Part shown: one piece after another, positions 1-6,390 of the stretch | Layout of the letters: each line of letters starts with the position of its first letter | Numbering within the stretch: the first letter of the stretch is position 1 | The notes under the pieces: generated by a model | Told to the model about the DNA's origin: nothing | Seen by the model: only the letters and a program-made list of their open reading frames with translations | Database searches by the model: none | From: an uncultured Gammaproteobacteria bacterium | GTDB lineage: Bacteria; Pseudomonadota; Gammaproteobacteria; SZUA-140 | Length of the DNA: 9,301 nucleotides | Assembly: GCA_945787585.1 (NCBI GenBank) | Contig: CALZIG010000039.1 | Span: forward strand, 1 to 9,301 | Reading direction: 5' to 3' | Position numbers and translations under genes: made by a program

Positions 1-1
1 C

Positions 2-166
2 AGTCTCAATTTAACTGTGATTGCAGAAGGAGTGGAGACGGAGCAGCAACTTGATTTCTTACATGCAGAAGGCTGTGAGCAAATTCAGGGCTATTATTTT
101 AGTCGCCCTATTCCAGCAGAGGAGTTTTCTGGTCTACTCCAGAGTAAACGGAATATCTGGCAATAG
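2..166 (+). CDS. EAL-domain protein, C-terminal end only (partial, enters from left edge)
   Basis: Reading from base 2 gives 54 codons and a TAG stop at 164-166. The peptide contains VIAEGVET, then QLDFL, then [15 protein letters not shown] and a closing EEFSGLL. This is the standard C-terminal end of EAL domains: the conserved EGVE(T) strand, the QGY(Y/L)FS(R/K)P loop and the last helix. EAL proteins hydrolyse the second messenger c-di-GMP in the cytoplasm or at the inner membrane. The catalytic EAL motif and most metal ligands lie upstream of the window, so activity, and whether a GGDEF or sensor domain precedes, cannot be judged. Only 11 residues follow the FSGLL helix, so EAL is the terminal domain. 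The gene converges on the large repeat-protein gene, with 39 bp between the two stops. Family assignment is firm; enzymatic function is inferred. Confidence 0.9.
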   Translation, partial: SLNLTVIAEGVETEQQLDFLHAEGCEQIQGYYFSRPIPAEEFSGLLQSKRNIWQ

Positions 167-205
167 TGTTGATCCGCGTCACTCCGTCGATTATTCGCGA
201 ATTAT

Positions 206-331
206 TTAAAAATTAACTGGCGATTTACACGATGAATTACATCTAAATCGCATTAATAATAACATCAAACTTAACCACCATATTGAAATATTACCACCAC
301 CCCCATCTCCATTCGATACAACTATGGCACT
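206..331 (-). other. Region encoding a GlyGly-CTERM-like protein-sorting tail
   Basis: The last codons of the repeat-protein gene encode a glycine cluster (NGDGGGGN), a hydrophobic helix (ISIWWLSLMLLLM) and a basic cluster (RFR). This order is the tripartite GlyGly-CTERM signal, recognised in other gammaproteobacteria by rhombosortase, an intramembrane protease that cleaves near the glycines. Fourteen residues with two cysteines follow the helix and the start of the basic cluster (RCNSSC and onwards), a longer tail than typical members, which usually end soon after the arginines. Processing is inferred; no rhombosortase gene is in the window. Confidence 0.65.
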
Positions 332-3300
332 GGTCACAGTCACAAAAATATCCTGTGTGTCAGTAGGATTACCCGCCCCGGCATCTTCCACCATCACACG
401 AACGTGATAGATATTATCGCCATTACTATCTGTCGGCACATTAAAATCTGGTGCACTAGTAAACGTAAGCACGCCTGAATTCAGGTTAATGGAAAACTTT
501 TCGGCATCAGCACCGCCCACTATCCCGTACGACAATGCCCCGCTATCTTCATCACTAGCGATTACTGTCGTCACCGCCGTTTGGTTCGTAACGACTGTGA
601 CCGCCGCACTGTCGCCACCACCATTACTGGTAATTACGGGCGGATTATTGGCCGTAATGGACACACTATTTAGCACGGGCGTCCTTACCGGTGACAAAGA
701 GTGCATCTGAGCCTTCCAGCGTAGATCGTTAGTGCCTGTGTCGGGGAATGTGAAGACTTTACCTGGGCTAACTTTGTGCCACTTAGCACCGCCGTTATTT
801 GAAAGGTAATAGTCAACTGAAGTATTGCGTGCCGTTTCTGTATTGACAGTCGCCGTTGCCGTCAAAATCACTCCTCTAATACTAGTTTCTGTACTATTAA
901 TTTTTTTCGATACCAATCGTCCTGTATGAGTACGATAGATCACATTTTTATAAAGCTTATTAGTTTGGCCCGCATTCCCTGTAACCAGATCAGGATCCCC
1001 ATCATTATCAATATCGCCAAGTACAGCACTTACCGTGGTATCACTTTCATCGGGGCCTAATACGGTACCAACAGCGCTAAATCCTGCACTATATAGATAA
1101 CGCATATTGCTCTGGCCGTAATTTACGGCAAGCAGGTCAAGCGACCCATCACCATTCATATCCATCAGACTAACACTGGTCGTGGCATCTGTTTCTATAC
1201 CTATAGCCGTGCCACTTGTAACAAAGGCACCACTGCCATCGTTCAAATTTAAATAATACTTATTGGTCTGATTTAAATTGCCGACAACCACATCAGGTGC
1301 ACCATCGCTATTCACGTCACCTAAAACAATACTAAAGGTTCGGTCTGTATCCGATCCAATCGGCGTACCGCTAACAGGAAAAACACCATTGCCATCATTC
1401 AGATAAAACATATTGGCCTGCCCATCATTACCGACGATCAGGTCAAGGGCACCATCCCTATTTATATCTTCAAGAATGACACTATTGGTACTATCTGTTT
1501 CCGAACCAATTGCAGTCCCGCTAACCGTAAAACCACCACTACCCTCATTCAGGTAGAGCTTGTTGGCCAGCCCCCAGTTACCGACAATCAGATCCAGGGC
1601 ACCGTCTCTATTTACGTCGCCCAAATCAATACTGGTAGTGACATCGGCTTCCGATCCGATGTCTGTGCCGCTAGCAGCAAAACCGCCGCTGCCGTCATTC
1701 AGATAAAGCTTATTGGTGCCACCCCAATTCCCTACAACTAAATCAAGCGCACCATCACCATTCACATCCCCAAGCTTGATGCTATAAGAGCTATCTGCCT
1801 CAGAACCAATAGCAACACCATCGACGCCAACATAACCGCTGCCATCATTAATATAAAGCTTGTTGGCTTGTCCAGTATTCCCACTAATCAAGTCAAGGTC
1901 ACCATCGCTGTCCACATCGCCCAGGGCCAAACTAAAGGTGGAATCTAACTCCGAACCGAGAGCCAAACCACGGGCAGAAAAACTACCATGATTTGAATTC
2001 GAGTAAAGTTTAATGATTGAACCATCATTTCCCTCTACAAGGTCATGGTCACCATCACCATCCAGATCACCAACAACAAAACTGGTCGTAGAATATGTTG
2101 TACCTCCCATGACTGACCCGCTTGCGGAAAAGCCATACTTACCATCATTCCGATGAATCATATTGGCTTGACCGCTGTTCCCAACAACCAAATCAAGATC
2201 ACCATCGCCATCGATATCCCAAAAAACGACACTACTAGTCTGGTCTGTCGCCGTTCCTATCGCATTTCCATTAGCAGAAAAAAGAGCCGCTCCATCATTC
2301 AGATACAGTTTATTCGTTTCATTCCAGTTTCCAGTTACCAGGTCCAAATCACCATCCACATCAAAATCAGCTAAAACTGTACTGAAAGTAATATCAGCCT
2401 CAGACCCTATCGCTTCGCCATTGACGGGAAAACCACCACTGCCATCATTCAGGTAGAACTTATTGGTTGCGCCATTATTTCCTACGACCAAATCCAGATC
2501 ACCATCGCCATCCAGATCCCCAAGACTTACACTGAGTGTAAAATCCGTCTCCGAACCGATAGGCAAACCATTGGTAGAAAAGCCACCGTTGCCATTGTTT
2601 AAATACAACTTATTAGTCTGACCAAAGCCTCCCGCAATCACATCGAGATCACCATCGCCATCAACATCCCCAAGCGTAAGACTAAAAGTATCATTTACAT
2701 GCAAACTGATAGGCGTTCCAACTGCCGAGAAACCACCACTGCCATTATTCAGATAATACTTATTGGTCTGACCAATGTTCCCTGCAATCAGATCTAGATC
2801 ACCATCACCATCGATATCCTCAAAAATAATACTGGCCGTGTTATCCGTTTCTACACCAATGGATATACCATTGTAATCAAAACGGCTACGACCATCATTC
2901 AGATAAAGTTTATTAGTCTGCCCCCAATTCCCTGTAATCAGATCCAGATCACCATCACCATCCACATCCCCAAGATCAATGGCCGAAACACTATCCACCC
3001 CGGAACCGATGTCTGGGGCAGCAGGAACATTTTGATAAATGATATGAGGAGCACCATCATTCCCCACTATTAAATCAAGATCTCCATCATTATTTAGATC
3101 CATCAAGGTAACGCTAATAGATAAAAACGCACCAGAACCAATATCAGTACCATTCGTTGAGAAACCGCCACTGCCATCATTGAGATAGAGCTTATTTCTA
3201 TGCCCAAAGTTACCGGCAATAAGATCAAGATCTCCATCTTCATCTACATCACCAAGGATGCCGCCAAAAGTGACATCTGCCTCCGAGCCAATATTTGTGC

Positions 3301-3874
3301 CATTGGTAGAAAAAACACCCGCTCCATCGTTTATGTAGAGCTTATTCGTCTGAGCTGCATTTCCAGCGATCAAATCTAGGTCTCCATCCCTATCAACATC
3401 CCCAAGAATAACAATACCTGTAGTATCCATCTCTGAACCTATATCAGTGCCAGTTACACCACTAGCGGGAAAACCACCGCTGCCATCATTTAAATAAAGC
3501 TTATTGGTTTCATTCACTCCTTCATTTCCAGTGACTAGATCAAGGTATCCATCTCGATTAACATCACCCATTGCAACACTGACAGTAGCATCTACCTCAG
3601 AACCCACAACCACTCCGGCATTAGGAAAGCGGCTTGAAGTCGCTAAGGCGCTATCGTATAGATAAAGTTTATTGCCCTGCTCACTGTTCCCAACAAACAG
3701 ATCGAGATCACCATCCTGATCCACATCGCCAAGCGCTACACTATGAGTCGCTTCTGTTTCCAGGCCAATATCTACGCCACTTGCAGGAAACACACCACTG
3801 CCATTGTTCAGATAAAGCTTGTTGGTCTGCCCCCAATTTCCTGCCACCACATCAAGGTGGCCATCCCCATTCAC
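206..3874 (-). CDS. VCBS/FG-GAP repeat surface protein, main C-terminal part of a frameshifted gene
   Basis: This 1222-codon frame carries repeats 1-20 of a 21-unit array (residues 1-977), each about 50 residues. The unit pattern is LGDVDGDGDLDL(I/V)(A/V)GN, then QTNKLYLNDGSGGF, then IGSETD-T-S. The D-x-D-G-D motifs are calcium-binding loops of FG-GAP/VCBS blades, which fold into beta-propellers. Residues 978-1075 form a linker with YYLSNNGGAKW and LRWKAQM, typical of these proteins. Residues 1077-1182 are cadherin-like, opening NNPPVIT and containing DEDSG, FSIN and VEDAG. The tail at 1188-1212 (DGGGG, then WWLSLMLLL, then MRFR) matches a GlyGly-CTERM sorting signal. The likely role is a secreted or surface-anchored Ca-dependent structural or adhesive protein. 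The GTG at 3874 is not a true start: it falls inside the first repeat. The real N-terminus is in the overlapping upstream frame (start 4299), separated by a one-base deletion. Confidence 0.93.
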   Translation of the reverse strand: MNGDGHLDVVAGNWGQTNKLYLNNGSGVFPASGVDIGLETEATHSVALGDVDQDGDLDLFVGNSEQGNKLYLYDSALATSSRFPNAGVVVGSEVDATVSVAMGDVNRDGYLDLVTGNEGVNETNKLYLNDGSGGFPASGVTGTDIGSEMDTTGIVILGDVDRDGDLDLIAGNAAQTNKLYINDGAGVFSTNGTNIGSEADVTFGGILGDVDEDGDLDLIAGNFGHRNKLYLNDGSGGFSTNGTDIGSGAFLSISVTLMDLNNDGDLDLIVGNDGAPHIIYQNVPAAPDIGSGVDSVSAIDLGDVDGDGDLDLITGNWGQTNKLYLNDGRSRFDYNGISIGVETDNTASIIFEDIDGDGDLDLIAGNIGQTNKYYLNNGSGGFSAVGTPISLHVNDTFSLTLGDVDGDGDLDVIAGGFGQTNKLYLNNGNGGFSTNGLPIGSETDFTLSVSLGDLDGDGDLDLVVGNNGATNKFYLNDGSGGFPVNGEAIGSEADITFSTVLADFDVDGDLDLVTGNWNETNKLYLNDGAALFSANGNAIGTATDQTSSVVFWDIDGDGDLDLVVGNSGQANMIHRNDGKYGFSASGSVMGGTTYSTTSFVVGDLDGDGDHDLVEGNDGSIIKLYSNSNHGSFSARGLALGSELDSTFSLALGDVDSDGDLDLISGNTGQANKLYINDGSGYVGVDGVAIGSEADSSYSIKLGDVNGDGALDLVVGNWGGTNKLYLNDGSGGFAASGTDIGSEADVTTSIDLGDVNRDGALDLIVGNWGLANKLYLNEGSGGFTVSGTAIGSETDSTNSVILEDINRDGALDLIVGNDGQANMFYLNDGNGVFPVSGTPIGSDTDRTFSIVLGDVNSDGAPDVVVGNLNQTNKYYLNLNDGSGAFVTSGTAIGIETDATTSVSLMDMNGDGSLDLLAVNYGQSNMRYLYSAGFSAVGTVLGPDESDTTVSAVLGDIDNDGDPDLVTGNAGQTNKLYKNVIYRTHTGRLVSKKINSTETSIRGVILTATATVNTETARNTSVDYYLSNNGGAKWHKVSPGKVFTFPDTGTNDLRWKAQMHSLSPVRTPVLNSVSITANNPPVITSNGGGDSAAVTVVTNQTAVTTVIASDEDSGALSYGIVGGADAEKFSINLNSGVLTFTSAPDFNVPTDSNGDNIYHVRVMVEDAGAGNPTDTQDIFVTVTSAIVVSNGDGGGGNISIWWLSLMLLLMRFRCNSSCKSPVNF

Positions 3875-4032
3875 ATCTCCAAGAACAACGCATGAGTGCT
3901 ATCTGTCTCTGAACCAATATTTATGCTGGGATCAAAACTACTACCATTATTCAAATAAAGTTTATTCGTAACATTATTATTTCCTGTCACCAAATCCAGG
4001 AAACCATTTCCATCTACATCCCCAAAAGTAAC
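944..4032 (-). repeat. Array of 21 tandem ~150-bp VCBS/FG-GAP repeats
   Basis: Twenty-one in-frame units run through both frames of the repeat-protein gene. Most are 50 codons long, with the recurrent core GDVDGDGDLDL-x-x-GN-G-QTNKLYLNDGSGGF. At DNA level, short near-identical strings recur about every 150 bp, for example (+) strand CATTCAGATAAAGCTTATT and ATCACCATCGCCATC. The copies have diverged enough that none is identical. One unit (about 2981-3112) is short at 44 codons and lacks the NKLYLNDGSGGF segment. Units 2 and 3 carry insertions of a few residues. The last unit ends in KLYKN. Confidence 0.95.
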
Positions 4033-4299
4033 ACTATGAGTACTCTCTATTTCAGCACTTACAGCAAGGCCTGGAGAATTCCCATCTGGAAAGCCCGCAA
4101 GACGCTGACGATGCCAGGCCAAATACGCAGCCTGCTCAGCCGTAGACCAATTAGCATTGGTCTGAGCTAAATCCATTAAAGCAGTATCAGCAAAATCTTC
4201 GGTAAAGGGTAGACCAGGGGTCCCGGCATGAAGCGGAACTGAGACCATTGCGAAAAACAATGAGAATCCGACGAAAAAAACATTTGCGCGACGATCCAT
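3871..4299 (-). CDS. N-terminal fragment of the frameshifted VCBS/FG-GAP repeat protein (signal peptide and repeat 0)
   Basis: The chosen ATG at 4299 has a good SD (AAGGTG, 4314-4309) nine bases upstream; the longer GTG start at 4311 overlaps that SD and has no SD of its own. Residues 1-25 are a classical signal peptide: MDRR, then hydrophobic FFVGFSLFFAMVSV, then PLHA before Gly26, the likely signal peptidase I site. A short domain follows with LPFTEDFADTALMDLA and ANWSTAEQ, a leader seen in other FG-GAP repeat proteins. It is followed by repeat 0 (VTFGDVDGNGFLDL, TNKLYLNNGS, IGSETDSTHA). The frame then stops at 3871 with the out-of-frame peptide LFLEM, where family logic requires VVLGDVNGDG. 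The next frame continues exactly at that point. The fragment alone would be an exported stub with one repeat. Confidence 0.88.
   Translation of the reverse strand: MDRRANVFFVGFSLFFAMVSVPLHAGTPGLPFTEDFADTALMDLAQTNANWSTAEQAAYLAWHRQRLAGFPDGNSPGLAVSAEIESTHSVTFGDVDGNGFLDLVTGNNNVTNKLYLNNGSSFDPSINIGSETDSTHALFLEM
3886..3893 (-). other. Frameshift site (probable one-base deletion) in the repeat-protein gene
   Basis: On the minus strand, the codons ACT CAT GCG are followed by TTGTTCTTGGAGATG and then TGA. Re-reading the last G of GCG, or inserting one G there, gives ACT CAT GCG GTT GTT CTT GGA GAT GTG AAT GGG, that is THAVVLGDVNG, which matches every other repeat. With one base restored, the span 4299 to 206 is 4095 nt, an exact multiple of three (1364 aa plus stop). 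No X-XXY-YYZ slippery heptamer is visible, so mutation or a sequencing/assembly error is likelier than programmed frameshifting. Confidence 0.85.
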
Positions 4300-4308
4300 A
4301 ACAACTGA

Positions 4309-4314
4309 CACCTT
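4309..4314 (-). promoter_or_regulatory. Ribosome binding site deciding the repeat-protein start
   Basis: AAGGTG on the minus strand lies nine bases before the ATG at 4299. It overlaps the alternative GTG at 4311, which favours the ATG start. Confidence 0.6.
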
Positions 4315-4377
4315 GAGTGATTATCAGACACACTTAAGCTTAAACTGCTACCATGAAGCGCATCATTTCGACTCAAC

Positions 4378-4383
4378 ATTATA
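4378..4383 (-). promoter_or_regulatory. Possible sigma-70 -10 element (TATAAT) for the repeat-protein gene
   Basis: A perfect TATAAT on the minus strand lies about 80 bp before the ATG at 4299. No convincing TTGACA-like box is seen 16-18 bp upstream and there is no extended -10 TG. The element could be weak, need an activator, or be chance in AT-rich DNA. The rest of the 4312-4525 intergenic stretch holds a 10-bp palindrome (TTAAGCTTAA near 4334-4343) and no clear terminator for the upstream operon. Confidence 0.35.
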
Positions 4384-4525
4384 TCTGCATTCATATGAAA
4401 AAGCTGAGGTAATTACGCGTCACATCATCAATGTTTACAGGTAGATACCCGATTTCGAGCGCGGGCTACTCACTCGTCAGATTCAAACACAAGTTAGAAC
4501 GGCTGTTATATGCATTCACCCAGGT

Positions 4526-5329
4526 TCAGGCCAGAATAAAGTCATTCACCAGGAAGATTACGATCTCCACAGCAATCAGCCAGATAATAATCCACTCAAG
4601 CATAGACGAGTGCCGGTGTTTGAGGTCATCAGCCAGCATGACAAACATTTCGTGAATGGTTTCGAGTTTAAGCGACAACATCTCCGTACGCTGTTTTAAC
4701 TCCAGATACGATGCCCCGACTTCATAGGTCGGTTGTAATTCAGGGTATTCCCAGAAAAACTCCGGTGTATCAAGCAATTCATACTTCAGCAGGATTTCAC
4801 TTTTGGTTAAGAACAGCTGGCCGCGCATCATGGCAGCTTCTCGGCGTGACAATGAGGTTGAGCCGGTTTTCGCCAGTTTACGTGGAATGGCAGAGGTTTC
4901 TTCAATGGTAGTACGCGCCTGCTCTTCCAGCACTGACAACTGGGTCGATTGCGCCAGCGCATGGGAGATAGCCATCAAACTTAACGGCTCGTCGTTAATG
5001 AGTTCAATATTGGCGTGGGTAAAACGATTCTTCTCACAACCGGTCAAATAGATAAAATGATCGATCTCTGGTTCGTCCAACGCGGCTTTCGCATGCTGGG
5101 CCATCAACGCGGCAAGATAATCGATCGACTCCTGTCTGAGGTTCCAGTACACGGTAACGCCAAATGGAAACACCACGCAACTGCCCTCCTCCAGTTCAAC
5201 GAACAACACCTCGCGATAACAGGCAGCGCGCCCACTGCTCATTAACACTTCGCTGAGTGGCGAGAAATCAAATGAATCTGCATAGCAGACTACCTGACAG
5301 GGGTATAATGTTTTTGCTTCTATCGTCAT
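4526..5329 (-). CDS. RMD1/DUF155 family membrane-anchored protein
   Basis: This 267-residue protein has the hallmarks of the RMD1/Sif2 (DUF155, YagE) family. VVFPFGVTVYWNL at about 52-64 is the conserved 'FPFG-vvFWn' motif. The long C-terminal signature at 161-240 contains RREAAMMRGQLFL, DTPEFFWEYPEL, YLELKQRTEML and HEMFVMLADDLKHRHSS. A single hydrophobic helix (about 244-264, WIIIWLIAVEIVIFLV) ends the protein, so it is probably tail-anchored with the bulk in the cytoplasm. Eukaryotic relatives (RMND1, RMD1) are mitochondrial or cytosolic; RMND1 supports mitochondrial translation. The bacterial function is unknown. The ATG shares one base with the stop of the upstream peptidase gene (TAATG) and no strong SD precedes it, so translation probably depends on coupling. 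It is the last gene of the four-gene operon. Family assignment is secure; role in this operon is unknown. Confidence 0.93.
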   Translation of the reverse strand: MTIEAKTLYPCQVVCYADSFDFSPLSEVLMSSGRAACYREVLFVELEEGSCVVFPFGVTVYWNLRQESIDYLAALMAQHAKAALDEPEIDHFIYLTGCEKNRFTHANIELINDEPLSLMAISHALAQSTQLSVLEEQARTTIEETSAIPRKLAKTGSTSLSRREAAMMRGQLFLTKSEILLKYELLDTPEFFWEYPELQPTYEVGASYLELKQRTEMLSLKLETIHEMFVMLADDLKHRHSSMLEWIIIWLIAVEIVIFLVNDFILA

Positions 5330-6390
5330 TATTTATGCTTTTCGCTTATGTTTAACAGCAGCCTGATAAATGTTTGGCAGGCATCCAGTGTCGTCGTTTC
5401 GCTCATCGTATGATATCCGCTCGTCGGAATCTGTACCGTACTACCATTCACCATTCCTTTTGACGCAAGGATGATTCGTCCCAATTCAGTACTACCCAAC
5501 GATGTGATAATGCCGCCATTTTTGACAGCCCGTCTATTTTGCGCCTCGATATACTCATCCTTAAACGAATAAAGAATGCCATTATCACTACAGATCTGCC
5601 TGAGCTGAGAGGTCATGTTTTCATCAAAAATCGCATTCACATCCTTGTGGCGTAATACTACCTGCTGGTGCTTCACTGTATCAATGTCGGGATAGGGACT
5701 CGTATCAACCACAATCAATCTGTCCGTTGAGACCCCAAAGCGACGAAACCATTCCAGTAGGTAACGCCAGCTTTTACCCGCCTCCTCCTGCGCGGTAAAA
5801 AAAGCGGTGCCCTTAAATCCTAATTCAAACAGATGCACCAACACTGCGGCGGTTAATACATTATCTAGCTGTCCACGCAGCAAGCCATCTTCAATCATCA
5901 GTTTATCGTTAAATCCTAGCGGCGTACCGGCGACCAGATGATCCATGCCTGCTAGCTCAAAGATTAGATTGTTGCGATATTCACAAATATAGCTATTATT
6001 AATTTTACCCGCACCACGATAAGCCCCTGACCAGGGATCATAAGCATAGACGGGGGTATTACTGAATCGCCCGACCACTTTTTTCATCAACTCTTCTGAT
6101 ACTGAATTGCCCAATAAATCAGAACGATTACCCGACACAAACGCGGCATACTGAAATTCATTGGGGCCGGTGCATATCAGGCCATGACGATCAATGTGCG
6201 CCGAGAACAGTGTTTGATGTGGGTAGCTGCCCTGTGCCACCAAGACGCCTTCATACCAGGTCACATTAGCACCACGTTCTTCCAGCTCGCGTTGTAGTAC
6301 ACGAAAAAAGGGATGTTCAGCCCCCACCACACTGGGATGACGTATCAAGCTTTTCAGCAGGTCGATAAAATTATCAAACCGGACATCCAT
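5329..6390 (-). CDS. M42-type (M20/M42 clan) zinc aminopeptidase-like protein
   Basis: This 353-residue protein shows the full co-catalytic metal set of clan MH peptidases. His65 and Asp67 lie in SAHIDRHG; bridging Asp176 in GQLDNVLTA; Glu202-Glu203 in TAQEEAG (catalytic base and ligand); Asp229 in VVDTSPYPD; His327 in TSGYHTMSETT. M42 enzymes (glutamyl/deblocking aminopeptidases) usually have LDDR where this one has LDNV, so it belongs to a divergent subgroup. No signal peptide is seen, so it should act in the cytoplasm, removing N-terminal residues from peptides or hydrolysing small amide conjugates. A GGAGG lies ten bases before the ATG, within the end of the upstream ligase gene, whose stop shares one base with the ATG (TAATG). 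Sitting after an amino-acid ligase, it could reverse or trim that ligase's product; this is inference. Confidence 0.85.
   Translation of the reverse strand: MDVRFDNFIDLLKSLIRHPSVVGAEHPFFRVLQRELEERGANVTWYEGVLVAQGSYPHQTLFSAHIDRHGLICTGPNEFQYAAFVSGNRSDLLGNSVSEELMKKVVGRFSNTPVYAYDPWSGAYRGAGKINNSYICEYRNNLIFELAGMDHLVAGTPLGFNDKLMIEDGLLRGQLDNVLTAAVLVHLFELGFKGTAFFTAQEEAGKSWRYLLEWFRRFGVSTDRLIVVDTSPYPDIDTVKHQQVVLRHKDVNAIFDENMTSQLRQICSDNGILYSFKDEYIEAQNRRAVKNGGIITSLGSTELGRIILASKGMVNGSTVQIPTSGYHTMSETTTLDACQTFIRLLLNISEKHK

Noticed and set aside
167..205. Possible bidirectional terminator between the EAL and repeat-protein stops
   Set aside because: Only a 10-bp palindrome (ATTCGCGAAT) without a GC-rich stem and T-run is visible; too weak to call.
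21..209. Open frame of 62 codons on the plus strand at the left edge
   Set aside because: It overlaps the EAL end in another frame; the EAL frame has clear conserved motifs and this one has none.
489..710. Plus-strand frames inside the repeat-protein gene (also 2153-2374 and 3634-3912)
   Set aside because: They are antisense to a strongly conserved coding repeat array and have no recognisable protein features.
3880..3893. Programmed ribosomal frameshift
   Set aside because: The shift would be -1, but no slippery heptamer is present; simple loss of a base is more economical.
944..4032. CRISPR-like or non-coding tandem repeat array
   Set aside because: The ~150-bp periodicity is fully explained by in-frame protein repeats with calcium-loop motifs; there are no identical short repeats with unique spacers.
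4176..4394. Minus-strand 72-codon frame over the repeat-protein start
   Set aside because: It overlaps the signal peptide region in a different frame, shows no domain and has no supporting SD.
4446..4470. Possible hairpin (CCCG...CGGG) after the RMD1 operon
   Set aside because: The stem is only four base pairs with a large loop and no U-tract; not a credible terminator.
4431..5245. Plus-strand frames antisense to the RMD1 gene
   Set aside because: They are shadows of the conserved RMD1 coding frame, with low-complexity or random-looking translations.
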